Assembly: GCA_020200195.1 (NCBI GenBank)
Contig: JAIVJE010000004.1
Coordinates: 1 to 12,800, forward strand
Reading direction: 5' to 3'
DNA length: 12,800 nt
Origin: Acidobacteriota bacterium
GTDB taxonomy: Bacteria > Acidobacteriota > Vicinamibacteria > Vicinamibacterales > 2-12-FULL-66-21
Below, piece by piece: positions 1 to 6,934 of the stretch (the stretch's first letter is position 1; every line of letters starts with the position of its first letter). The position numbers and the translations under genes were made by a program. The notes under the pieces were generated by a model. It was given only the letters and a program-made list of their open reading frames with translations, was not told where the DNA came from and ran no database searches.

Positions 1-366
1 GGCTGCGAGCGGGTAACTGAGGAGGTAACCACCGGTCGGGCCGAGCAATCGCAAGACGCCCTGCGGCAATATTGGCGAAGCGGCAAAGACCGGCAGCCCG
101 GCGACGCCCGCGAGCAGATACAGTACCTGGCTGGCCATGCCGAGGCGGGATCCAAGCGCTGCGCCGCCGAGCAGGACGACCATCGGCTGCAGCGTGAACG
201 GTACCGGCGTGAACGGAAGCGGCACGCTGATCTGCGCAGCGGTGGCAGTCAGCACCGTGATTAACAGGACTGCCGCCGCGCGGATTGGCTGAGTCATGTC
301 GCCGCGCGACGCGAGCGAGCCGAGCAGGGTGCCGTTGGGCTGCGCGCGTCCGATCGGTACCGTCAT
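1..366 (-). CDS. bioY: BioY biotin transporter S component (3' end outside window)
   Basis: Substrate-binding membrane subunit of an ECF-type biotin transporter, acting in the inner membrane. Read on the minus strand, the 122 visible codons show the BioY pattern: a hydrophobic helix (about residues 28-45), a VPLPFTPVPFTLQ segment (48-60), YLLAGVAGLPVFA (83-95) and LLGPTGGYLL (107-116). Full family members are about 180-200 residues, so roughly the last third lies outside. The ATG at 366 gives a 23-residue leader before the conserved region; the in-frame ATG at 297 fits the usual family N-terminus better. However, a good promoter (TTGTCA, 17 bases, TAGAAT) places transcription start at about 366, which favours the upstream ATG as a leaderless start. 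The gene diverges from thiD with 18 bases between them. The family call is firm; the start is uncertain. Confidence 0.9.
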   Translation of the reverse strand, partial: MTVPIGRAQPNGTLLGSLASRGDMTQPIRAAAVLLITVLTATAAQISVPLPFTPVPFTLQPMVVLLGGAALGSRLGMASQVLYLLAGVAGLPVFAASPILPQGVLRLLGPTGGYLLSYPLAA

Positions 367-374
367 AACGGCAA

Positions 375-403
375 ATTCTACTGTATGCGCACAGCACTGA
401 CAA
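375..403 (-). promoter_or_regulatory. Sigma-70-type promoter for bioY
   Basis: On the minus strand, TTGTCA (403-398) and TAGAAT (380-375) are separated by exactly 17 bases, each one mismatch from consensus. The -35 box lies inside the first codons of thiD. The -10 ends 8 bases before the bioY ATG at 366, so the mRNA would start at or next to that codon. The call rests on sequence only. Confidence 0.6.
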
Positions 404-1059
404 TTGCGGGCAGCGACTCGGGGGGAGGCGCCGGCATTCAGGCCGATCTAAAAACATTCGCGGCGCACGGCGTGTTCGGCACGAGCGCCGTCACCGCGGT
501 CACGGCGCAGAACACACGCGGCGTCATCGCGTGGCTGGCGCTTCCCGTCGATCTCGTCACGGCGCAAATTGATGCGGTGGCGTCGGACATCGGACCGAAG
601 GCCGTGAAGATTGGCATGCTCGGCAACGCAGCGATCGTCATCGCCGTCGCAGACGCCGTGCGCCGGCTTGCGCTCCCGTACGTCGTGCTCGATCCGGTGA
701 TGATTGCCAAGGGCGGCGATCGACTGCTCGAGCCGGACGCGGTCGGCGCATTGCGGGACGATCTGCTGCCGGTGGCGTACATGGTCACGCCCAACGTGCC
801 CGAGGCAGAAGTCCTTGCGGACATGCGGATCGGCGACATCGACGACATGCGCGAGGCGGGCCGCCGAATCCTGGCGCTGGGACCGCGCGTGGTTCTCGTG
901 AAAGGTGGACATCTCGACGGCCCTGAAGTGGTCGACATCGCGTGCAGTCGCGACGGTGAGTTCGAACTGCGGGGAGGGCGCAATACGGTACGCGCCGGGC
1001 CTTGGGTCAGGCCATGGACCCCTGAACCACGCGTGGCGCGCGGTATACTGAGTACGTGA
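385..1059 (+). CDS. thiD: HMP/HMP-P kinase ThiD, C-terminally truncated (missing HGTGC motif)
   Basis: ThiD phosphorylates hydroxymethylpyrimidine and its monophosphate in thiamine synthesis. The N-terminus is canonical (LTIAGSDSGGGAGIQADLK, residues 5-23), as are VLDPVMIAKGGDRLL (101-115), VTPNVPEAE (134-142) and VLVKGGH (170-176). The similarity stops at Asn200-Thr201, where the family continues HGTGCT, the anion-hole and active-site Cys segment, plus a final helix bundle. Here an unrelated 23-residue tail follows, and the protein is 224 residues instead of about 260-270. None of the other plus-strand frames to 1060 restores the motif. The TGA overlaps the moaE GTG (GTGA). No clear Shine-Dalgarno precedes the ATG; a weak TTGGGC-N17-TACCGT lies upstream (335-363). 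The ORF is open and ThiD-derived, but kinase activity is doubtful; it may be a pseudogene whose tail reads former promoter DNA. Confidence 0.87.
   Translation: MRTALTIAGSDSGGGAGIQADLKTFAAHGVFGTSAVTAVTAQNTRGVIAWLALPVDLVTAQIDAVASDIGPKAVKIGMLGNAAIVIAVADAVRRLALPYVVLDPVMIAKGGDRLLEPDAVGALRDDLLPVAYMVTPNVPEAEVLADMRIGDIDDMREAGRRILALGPRVVLVKGGHLDGPEVVDIACSRDGEFELRGGRNTVRAGPWVRPWTPEPRVARGILST
1044..1049 (+). promoter_or_regulatory. Possible -10 box for leaderless moaE transcript
   Basis: TATACT ends 6 bases before the moaE GTG (1056), so a transcript from it would begin at the start codon. No convincing -35 hexamer lies 16-18 bases upstream; that spacer contains a 10-base perfect palindrome, CCACGCGTGG (1027-1036). 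The box sits inside the non-homologous tail of thiD. Confidence 0.4.
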
Positions 1060-1550
1060 GTTCCGCTCGCGAGGCCGCGCAGGAGCACCATCGCGTCACG
1101 ACGGCCGCGCTCGATCCGGGCGCACTCGTGAACAGTGTCGCGGGCCCCGCGTGCGGCGCCGTCGCGACGTTCGTCGGGGTCGTCCGCGACCGCAATGCCG
1201 GCCGGCGCGTCCTCTGGATCGACTACGAGGCGTACGCGCCGCTCGCGCACAAGGCCTTCGACCAGATCGCCCGGGAAGCGTTGGAACGATGGCCGGCCGT
1301 CCGCCTGGCCATACATCATCGGATTGGTCGCGTCGCCATCGGCGAGGCGAGCGTCGCGATCGCCGCCGCGTCGCCGCACAGGGCGGAGGGGTTCGCGGCG
1401 TGCCGGTATGCCATCGAGCGCGTCAAGCAGATGGCGCCAATCTGGAAGCACGAGCACTTCGAAGGGGGCGAGGTCTGGATCGAAGGCGCGCCGGCGGATC
1501 CGTGGGACGAGGACGCGCGCAGGCACGCACTCGAGCGCGCGTGCACGTAA
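1056..1550 (+). CDS. moaE: Molybdopterin synthase catalytic subunit MoaE
   Basis: Large subunit of molybdopterin synthase, which moves sulfur from the MoaD thiocarboxylate into cyclic pyranopterin monophosphate (cytoplasm). Family marks: FVGVVRDRNAGR (residues 39-50, Arg44 in the conserved anion-site position), HHRIG (87-91) and VKQMAPIWK (123-131). The last carries two lysines seven residues apart, Lys124 and Lys131, matching the catalytic pair Lys119/Lys126 of E. coli. Length (164) is slightly above the usual ~150 because of an N-terminal extension. GTG start chosen: it overlaps the thiD TGA and follows a TATACT box by 6 bases. moaD overlaps its end by 10 bases, in the order E then D, the reverse of E. 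coli. Confidence 0.95.
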   Translation: MSSAREAAQEHHRVTTAALDPGALVNSVAGPACGAVATFVGVVRDRNAGRRVLWIDYEAYAPLAHKAFDQIAREALERWPAVRLAIHHRIGRVAIGEASVAIAAASPHRAEGFAACRYAIERVKQMAPIWKHEHFEGGEVWIEGAPADPWDEDARRHALERACT

Positions 1551-1810
1551 GAATCCGGTTGTTTGCGCGGCTGCGCGAGATCGCCGGCGACGCCGAGCTG
1601 CACCGCGAGCTGCCGGACGACGCGACCGCGTCGACCGCATGGCACGCGCTGACGGCGCAGTTCCCCGGTCTCGCGCCTTACGAGCGTCTCATCTCGTGTG
1701 CCGTCAATGAGGAATACGCGAAACTGTCGACGCCGCTGCAGGAAGGCGACGAAGTGGCGTTCCTGCCTCCGGTCTCCGGTGGAGGCGGCCGCAGGTTCAC
1801 GACGGACTGA
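1541..1810 (+). CDS. moaD: Molybdopterin synthase sulfur-carrier subunit MoaD with C-terminal extension
   Basis: Ubiquitin-fold sulfur carrier; its C-terminal glycine is normally adenylated by MoeB and thiocarboxylated, then inserted into the MoaE active site. The 89-residue frame starts with GTG inside the end of moaE and shows the MoaD pattern: VRIRLFARLREIAG (3-16), a central VNEEYA (55-60) and GDEVAFLPPVSGG (69-81). Unusually, the chain does not stop at Gly80-Gly81: eight more residues, GGRRFTTD, follow before the TGA. A canonical MoaD must expose the terminal Gly, so this form would need trimming or would be inactive. The alternative is an unusual or sequencing-altered end. prfA begins 3 bases after the stop. 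Identity is well supported by the motifs and by the adjacent moaE. Confidence 0.92.
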   Translation: MHVRIRLFARLREIAGDAELHRELPDDATASTAWHALTAQFPGLAPYERLISCAVNEEYAKLSTPLQEGDEVAFLPPVSGGGGRRFTTD

Positions 1811-1813
1811 CTT

Positions 1814-2905
1814 ATGTTCGACAAACTGACATCGGTCGAGGCGCGATACGACCAGGTGATGGCCGAGATGGCCGACCCGGCCGTCCAGGCGGACTCGACG
1901 CGGTTCCGGAATCACTCGAAGGCGCTCTCGGAAATGCAGCCGCTTGTGGAGCAGTTCCGCGAGTACAAGGACGTCGTCGCGCACATCGCCACGACGCAGG
2001 AACTGCTCAAGGATGCAGACATGCGCGAGCTCGCGCAGGAGGAGCTGGCCTCTCTCGAAGCGCGGCGGGATGCGCTGCTCGCCGACATCAGAGTCCTGCT
2101 CGTACCCAAGGATCCCAACGACGCAAAAAACGTGGTGCTCGAAATCCGGGCCGGTACCGGTGGTGACGAGGCCGCGCTGTTCGCCTCGGACCTGTTCCGC
2201 ATGTACAGCCGCTACGCCGAGCGACAAGGCTGGCGGCTCGAGGTACTGAACCTCAGCGAGACCGGCAGCGGCGGGACGAAGGAAGTCATTGCGCTGATTG
2301 AAGGCCGGAACGTGTACAGCCGCCTGAAGTACGAAAGCGGCGTGCACCGCGTGCAGCGGGTGCCGGCGACAGAAGCGAGCGGCCGGATCCACACGTCCAC
2401 GGCCACAGTTGCCGTCCTGCCGGAGGCCGAAGAAGTCGACATTCAGATCGACGCGAAGGATCTGCGTGTAGACACGTTCTGTTCGAGCGGACCCGGCGGG
2501 CAGAGCGTGAACACGACCTACTCCGCCGTCCGCATCACCCACATCCCCACCGGGGTCGTCGTATCGCAGCAGGATGAGAAGTCCCAGATCAAGAACCGCG
2601 CGAAGGCCATGAAGGTGCTGCGATCGCGGCTGTACGAGATGGAGATGCGCAAGCAGCAGGACGCGATTGCGAAGGACCGCCGAACGCAGGTAGGGACAGG
2701 TGAGCGGTCGGAGAAGATCCGCACCTACAACTTTCGCGAGAACCGGATCACCGATCATCGGATCCCGTTCACGATGCACCAGCTGACGCAGGCGCTCGAC
2801 GGCGACCTCACGGAGCTCGTCGACGCCGCGGTCACCTTCCATACCTCGGAAAAGCTCAAGGAAGCCACCACGGCGGACGCCACGGCTGGCCAGGATGACG
2901 ACTGA
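1814..2905 (+). CDS. prfA: Peptide chain release factor 1
   Basis: RF1 ends translation at UAA and UAG on the ribosome. The stop-codon-reading tripeptide is PAT (residues 184-186, within RVQRVPATEASGRIHT), the RF1 form rather than the SPF of RF2, which separates it from prfB. The GGQ of the peptidyl-transfer loop is at 228-230 (GPGGQSVNTT); position 231 is Ser where E. coli has His, a common variant. Length 363 is typical. The start ATG is 3 bases after the moaD stop with only a weak Shine-Dalgarno, which implies translation coupled to upstream genes. prmC overlaps its end by 11 bases. Confidence 0.98.
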   Translation: MFDKLTSVEARYDQVMAEMADPAVQADSTRFRNHSKALSEMQPLVEQFREYKDVVAHIATTQELLKDADMRELAQEELASLEARRDALLADIRVLLVPKDPNDAKNVVLEIRAGTGGDEAALFASDLFRMYSRYAERQGWRLEVLNLSETGSGGTKEVIALIEGRNVYSRLKYESGVHRVQRVPATEASGRIHTSTATVAVLPEAEEVDIQIDAKDLRVDTFCSSGPGGQSVNTTYSAVRITHIPTGVVVSQQDEKSQIKNRAKAMKVLRSRLYEMEMRKQQDAIAKDRRTQVGTGERSEKIRTYNFRENRITDHRIPFTMHQLTQALDGDLTELVDAAVTFHTSEKLKEATTADATAGQDDD

Positions 2906-3752
2906 AGCCTCCCTGCACGAGCGGATCGCCGAGGGGCGGCGCGCCCTGCTCGGCGCAGGCATCCGGGCCGACGGCGCCATGCTCGACGCGGAGGTGCTCG
3001 CACGCCACGCGCTCGGCTGGGATCGTGCCGCACTGCTGTCCCGCGGCCGCGAAGCGCCGCCGGAGGGATTCGAGCTGCGTTTTTCGGCGTTGATTGCGCG
3101 ACGCGCCGCGCGGGAACCGGTCGCCCAGATCGTCGGGCGACGGGAGTTCTGGGGCCTGGACTTCGAGGTGACGTCAGACGTCCTCACCCCGCGTCCCGAG
3201 AGCGAGCTGATCGTCGAAGAAGCGCTCGACGCAACCCTTGGGCGCCGGCCCGCTCACATCATCGACGTCGGCACGGGAAGCGGGTGCCTGGCCATCGCCC
3301 TTGCGGTGTCACTGCCGGACACGCGGCTGGTGGGCGTGGACATCTCGTGCGCCGCTCTCGCGGTCGCGCGCCGCAACGCCGCACTTCACTCGGTCGAGAA
3401 TCGCGTCGACTTCGTCTGCTCGCATCTGCTCGATGGCGTGTCTGCCGCTGCCGATCTGATCGTCGCCAATCCGCCGTATGTGCCGGACTCGGCCGCCCCC
3501 GCGCTCCAGCCGGAGGTCATCCGCTACGAGCCCGAAGTGGCGCTGTTCAGCGGCTCGGACGGCCTCTCGGCGATGCGCGAGCTCTTCGCCTCCGCCGCCC
3601 GGTGCCTGGCTGCGGATGGATTGCTGGTGGTCGAGTTCGGGTTCGGCCAAGAGGCCGGCGTCCGCGCCCTTGCGGGCGAGTACCGCTGGCACGTGATGCG
3701 ACTGCGTGCCGACCTGCAGGGAATCCCACGAGTCGCGGTCCTTCGACGATAA
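2895..3752 (+). CDS. prmC: Release factor glutamine N5-methyltransferase PrmC
   Basis: S-adenosylmethionine-dependent methylase that modifies the glutamine of the GGQ motif in RF1 and RF2, raising termination efficiency. Visible: a helical N-terminal domain, the linker TPRPESELIVEE (98-109), the SAM-binding loop IDVGTGSGCLAIALA (123-137) and the substrate-glutamine motif NPPY (192-195, in VANPPYVPDSA). Length 285 is normal. The ATG lies inside the last codons of prfA (11-base overlap), so its translation is linked to that of its substrate. The TAA is followed by two bases and then the HIT gene start. Confidence 0.97.
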   Translation: MTTEASLHERIAEGRRALLGAGIRADGAMLDAEVLARHALGWDRAALLSRGREAPPEGFELRFSALIARRAAREPVAQIVGRREFWGLDFEVTSDVLTPRPESELIVEEALDATLGRRPAHIIDVGTGSGCLAIALAVSLPDTRLVGVDISCAALAVARRNAALHSVENRVDFVCSHLLDGVSAAADLIVANPPYVPDSAAPALQPEVIRYEPEVALFSGSDGLSAMRELFASAARCLAADGLLVVEFGFGQEAGVRALAGEYRWHVMRLRADLQGIPRVAVLRR

Positions 3753-3754
3753 CC

Positions 3755-4099
3755 ATGGCGGATTGTCTATTCTGCAAGATCGTCGCGGGAGAGATCCCCG
3801 CTGCCATCGTGTATCAAGACGCCGAGGTGATGGCGTTCAACGACATCAATCCCCAGGCGCCCATGCACGTCCTCGTGGTGCCGCGACGTCACATCCCAAC
3901 GCTCAATGCCTTGACCGAAGCGGACGACGAGTTAGTCGGGGTGATGACGCGACGGGCGGCAGCGCTCGCCGCGGAACGCGGCTATGCCGAGCGGGGCTAC
4001 AGAACCGTGTTCAACTGCGGAGCCGGAGCCGGGCAGACGGTGTTCCACATTCACTTGCACGTGCTGGCGGGCCGAACCCTCACCTGGCCGCCTGGGTGA
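3755..4099 (+). CDS. HIT family nucleotide hydrolase (Hint/HinT-like)
   Basis: Small histidine-triad protein; relatives hydrolyse purine nucleoside phosphoramidates and aminoacyl-adenylates in the cytoplasm. The 114 residues carry CLFC (4-7, one half of the Hint zinc site), IVAGEIPA (9-16), PMHVLVVPRRHI (36-47) and the triad motif GQTVFHIHLHVLAGR (93-107) with His98, His100 and His102. The end, GRTLTWPPG, is typical. Start: the ATG 2 bases after the prmC TAA matches the family N-terminus (MADCLFCKI). The frame is open further upstream, but that is an overlap with prmC. It is the last gene of the plus-strand cluster and converges with the GNAT-like gene 30 bases away. The natural substrate cannot be told from sequence. 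Confidence 0.95.
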   Translation: MADCLFCKIVAGEIPAAIVYQDAEVMAFNDINPQAPMHVLVVPRRHIPTLNALTEADDELVGVMTRRAAALAAERGYAERGYRTVFNCGAGAGQTVFHIHLHVLAGRTLTWPPG

Positions 4100-4109
4100 C
4101 AAAGAACCG

Positions 4110-4127
4110 GGTGATCGCGCGATCACC
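4110..4127. terminator. Perfect 18-base palindrome in convergent gap (possible bidirectional terminator)
   Basis: GGTGATCGCGCGATCACC is its own reverse complement and lies in the 30-base gap between the HIT stop and the GNAT-like stop on the other strand. In RNA it can fold as a 7-bp stem with a GCGC loop in either direction. No T-run follows on either strand, so intrinsic termination is uncertain; a protein-binding site is equally possible. Confidence 0.4.
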
Positions 4128-4129
4128 AG

Positions 4130-4960
4130 TCATCCGATCACACGATTCCGATCGAGTAAGTATCTTCCTCGATCGGCAGATGTGAAGAAATCCACTGCCC
4201 GGTAGCCGCGGCGAAAGTATGCCTGGAAGATCTCCCGGGTCGCAAACCGCCACTCCAGCGCCAGGCGCGCGTCCGCCTGCTGCAGGTCCGAGAAACCCAC
4301 GGGGATTTCGACGAGGACGCGGCGGGCGTCGAGCGTCAGGTCGGCCCTTCCCGGTGCGATCGCTCTGCCGCCGTCGTGTGAGGGATTGACGACGGGCGCG
4401 TCGGCAATGCCGCCGTCGCGCACGGGAGGCGTGCCCCATGCTGCCAGACGGCGCTCGACGTGCGGCGTCCGCACGTGCCACTCCGCGACGAACCGATCCG
4501 TGGGACTCCCGCGATGGAGCGGGCTGCTCGACTCGCCGTAGATGTTCTCTTCGTACTCCTCGACCACCACGCCGAGCTTGGCGAAATTGAGCCGGGCATT
4601 CACCGTCTGCAATGGATCGTACGTCCACTCGATCAAATCGATCCCCATGTCGATCGCCTGCGCCCGCTGCGCGAGCTTGAGCTTCGCGCCCAAACCGGTT
4701 CCGCGCGCCTGCGGGATGACCCCCAGCATGTGCGACCACTGGGTCGAGCGTCCGTCCTTGATCCCGGGAATCGAATACACGAATCCCTGCATCTCCCCGC
4801 CATCGTCGAAGGCTCCGAGCAGGATGCCCCCCCGCTTGATCGAGACCACGAGCACCGGTGGGGGGACCACGTCCTCGGCATCCGTATAGCCCCACACGGT
4901 TTTCTCGAGTTGGGCGACCATGCGGCACTCGGCGAGCGTCTCGAGCAGCCGGATACGCAT
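4130..4960 (-). CDS. GNAT-like predicted acetyltransferase (COG3375-type)
   Basis: The 276-residue protein resembles the GNAT-superfamily group often listed as COG3375. An acyl-CoA loop is suggested by VIPQARGTGLGAKLKLAQR (81-99; QARGTGLG fits Q/R-x-x-G-x-G/A). The hallmark segment IEWTYDPLQTVNARLNFAKL (110-129) and the later NIYG and PTDRFVAEW (153-161) match what I recall of that group. A second domain (about 165-276) has no motif I can assign. Substrate unknown; acetyl transfer is inferred only from fold features. Its ATG overlaps the HAD stop by one base (TGATG), so it is the last gene of the M16-M16-HAD-GNAT operon. No membrane segment or signal peptide is visible. Confidence 0.85.
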   Translation of the reverse strand: MRIRLLETLAECRMVAQLEKTVWGYTDAEDVVPPPVLVVSIKRGGILLGAFDDGGEMQGFVYSIPGIKDGRSTQWSHMLGVIPQARGTGLGAKLKLAQRAQAIDMGIDLIEWTYDPLQTVNARLNFAKLGVVVEEYEENIYGESSSPLHRGSPTDRFVAEWHVRTPHVERRLAAWGTPPVRDGGIADAPVVNPSHDGGRAIAPGRADLTLDARRVLVEIPVGFSDLQQADARLALEWRFATREIFQAYFRRGYRAVDFFTSADRGRYLLDRNRVIG

Positions 4961-5661
4961 CAGAGCAGGGCTGGCAGCTCGCGCAGCGACTGAATCACGG
5001 GAACGTCAGGCGGGCAGGAGGGGACGGGACCGGCACGCGACACGAGGACGCCACGCATCCCAAGCTGCCGGGCGCCTTCGATGTCATGCGGAAGGCTGTC
5101 GCCCACCATCACCGCCTCCCGCGCGGCGGCGCCGGCCTGTTGAAGAGCCGACTCGAAGATCGAAGGATGCGGCTTCATGAAACCATGGGCGGACGACGAA
5201 ATGGCAACGGAGAACAGACCCTCGAGCGCGAAGTGCGTCTGGAAGGACGCCAGGCACCGCTGCGTGTTGGAGATCAGCCCGATCTTCAGGCCGGCGGCAT
5301 GCAGCGTCCGCAGCACTTCGGGCACGTCGTCGTAGAGTGAGAAATGCTGGCAGGCGGCCCACTCGTCGTAAATGTCCCGCGCGGCAGCGTCGAGCTGCGG
5401 GCCGACACCTCCCATCCCCTGAATGATGCGACGGGTGTAGTCGATGAACACCTGCGGGTCATAGATGCCGCCGCGCGCATCGAGCAGAACCGACGCCGCG
5501 GACACGGCTCGATCGAAGAGCGCCGGGTCGACCTCGATCCCGCGCTGCGCGCAGAAGTCTTGATAGCCCGCACCCTGGAACGCGGGGCCGGGATGGATGA
5601 GCGTGAAGTCAACGTCGAAGAACACCGCACGGGTGCGCAGCCGTTGTGCCACTTCCCGCAC
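4960..5661 (-). CDS. HAD superfamily hydrolase
   Basis: Probable phosphatase of the haloacid dehalogenase superfamily. With the GTG at 5661 the protein has 233 residues and all four motifs: I, FFDVDFT (Asp16 nucleophile, Asp18); II, LISNT (Ser131); III, MKPHPSIF (Lys163); IV, VGDSLPHDIEGA (Asp188, Asp193). A helical cap fits between residues about 22 and 105, typical of subfamily I. The frame stays open upstream to 5772 but there it lies over the M16 partner and lacks HAD features, so I took the GTG one base after that gene's TGA; a GTG at 5652 is an alternative. Substrate not predictable: relatives include phosphoglycolate and nucleotide phosphatases. Coupled to the downstream GNAT-like gene. 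Confidence 0.9.
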   Translation of the reverse strand: MREVAQRLRTRAVFFDVDFTLIHPGPAFQGAGYQDFCAQRGIEVDPALFDRAVSAASVLLDARGGIYDPQVFIDYTRRIIQGMGGVGPQLDAAARDIYDEWAACQHFSLYDDVPEVLRTLHAAGLKIGLISNTQRCLASFQTHFALEGLFSVAISSSAHGFMKPHPSIFESALQQAGAAAREAVMVGDSLPHDIEGARQLGMRGVLVSRAGPVPSCPPDVPVIQSLRELPALL

Positions 5662-5662
5662 G

Positions 5663-6934
5663 TCAGGACTCGCGCGGGCCCGCGATAGCCACAGCCGCGC
5701 GTTCCGGGCGCAGGGCTTCCGCGGCTGCCGATCGGACCTCCTCGAGCGTGACGGCGCGGAGCAAGTCGGCAAGGCGGCGGTCGTAGTCCAGACCCAGCCC
5801 GAACTGCTCGGAGGCCTGCAGAAACGCCGCGATGCTCTGGTTGGTCTCGAGGAGTCGAGGGATCGACCCGATCAGGTAATCGCGGGTCTCGGCCAGTTCA
5901 CGCGGTGTCGGTCCGGTGGCCGCCAGCGCCGCGACCTCATGATCGATGGCCTCGAGCGCGCGATCGACGTTCATCGGATCGACGCCGGCACGGATGACGA
6001 GCGGCCCTTCGCCGACATTCGGATCGAACCCGCTGAACGCGTAGTACGCCATCCCCTGGCGCTCGCGGATGTTGTCGGCGAGCCGCCCCCCCAGACCGAA
6101 CTGCCCGAGCACGTTGTTCATCATCCAGTATGCGTAATACCGGGGATCCGCCCGCCGAATGGTCGTCACACCATACGCGATGTCGGTCTGCGACTTCCCC
6201 GGCATGTGGATGATCCTCTGACGCCGCGAGGCCTCCACGAAAGGCGGTGGAACGGCAACCGGAGCGGGCACGGGGCCGATCCAGCCTTCCAGCTCAGCGG
6301 TCGCCCGATCGAGAGCGCGCACGTGTGATACGTCACCGACGATCACGAGCGACAGACACGCCGGACGCATCCGCCGGGCGTGAAACGCCGCCATATCCGC
6401 GCGCGTGATGCGCTCCACGGTTTCCACCGTGCCCTTGGCGCGGCGACCGTAGGGATGCGTCGGCCCGTACAGCAGCTCGAAGAGGTGCTCGACCGCGCGC
6501 ACGGCGGGATTGTCCTCGTCCTGGCGCAGCGCCGTCACGGTCTCCGCGCGCTTCTTGTCGATCTCGAGCTCGGGAAACGTCGGACGCCGCGCGACATCGA
6601 CGACGATCGCGAGCATCTCGTCGAAGTCCTCTTCCAGGCAGGTGCACGACAGCGTCATCGCATGCCGTGTCGTAACCACTCGGAGCGACACCCCGCGTTC
6701 GTCCAGCGCTTCGGCCAGAACCTCGGCCGACCGTTGCTCGGTGCCGCGATCCAGGACCCGGCCGGTGAGGCACGCCAGCCCTAACAGGTCCTGCTGCTCG
6801 TAAAGGCCCCCTGCGAGGAAGCTCGCACTGATGGTGACGGCGGGGGTCATCGCCGTTTCCTGAACGATCACCGTCGCGCCGTCAGGCAGGACCGTCCAGA
6901 TGGGCGACAGACCGCGGGTCTCGGTGATTGTCAC
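5663..6934 (-). CDS. M16B peptidase-like subunit, non-catalytic partner
   Basis: Member of the M16 (pitrilysin/insulinase/MPP) family lacking the zinc site. Where active members have HxxEH (GLAHxxEHMLFKGT), it reads GLACLTGRVLDRGT (residues 52-65), so both His and the Glu are lost. It keeps the later R..Y-type segment GRLADNIRERQGMAYYAF (about 283-300), typical of the partner chain in heterodimeric M16B proteases, where it helps bind substrate. I chose the GTG at 6934, whose GTGA overlaps the TGA of the catalytic subunit, with AGGA 9 bases upstream; this gives 423 residues. An ATG at 6961 would add nine residues and overlap further. No signal peptide. Most likely it assembles with the product of the preceding gene; the substrate is unknown. 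Confidence 0.92.
   Translation of the reverse strand: MTITETRGLSPIWTVLPDGATVIVQETAMTPAVTISASFLAGGLYEQQDLLGLACLTGRVLDRGTEQRSAEVLAEALDERGVSLRVVTTRHAMTLSCTCLEEDFDEMLAIVVDVARRPTFPELEIDKKRAETVTALRQDEDNPAVRAVEHLFELLYGPTHPYGRRAKGTVETVERITRADMAAFHARRMRPACLSLVIVGDVSHVRALDRATAELEGWIGPVPAPVAVPPPFVEASRRQRIIHMPGKSQTDIAYGVTTIRRADPRYYAYWMMNNVLGQFGLGGRLADNIRERQGMAYYAFSGFDPNVGEGPLVIRAGVDPMNVDRALEAIDHEVAALAATGPTPRELAETRDYLIGSIPRLLETNQSIAAFLQASEQFGLGLDYDRRLADLLRAVTLEEVRSAAAEALRPERAAVAIAGPRES

Noticed and set aside
438..1640. 400-codon minus-strand frame opposite thiD and moaE
   Set aside because: Arg/Ser-rich, no domain, and fully overlapped by genes with clear family motifs.
1316..3187. Long open frame (623 codons) on the minus strand opposite moaE, moaD, prfA and prmC
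   Set aside because: It is antisense to four well-supported genes, has no recognisable motif and an Arg-rich composition typical of GC-rich shadow frames.
3284..3754. Upstream extension of the HIT reading frame across prmC
   Set aside because: The extension lies out of frame over the prmC methyltransferase core and has no homology; the ATG at 3755 matches the family N-terminus.
5662..5772. Upstream extension of the HAD reading frame
   Set aside because: It overlaps the end of the M16 partner gene and is basic, unstructured and without HAD features; the GTG at 5661 fits the operon spacing.
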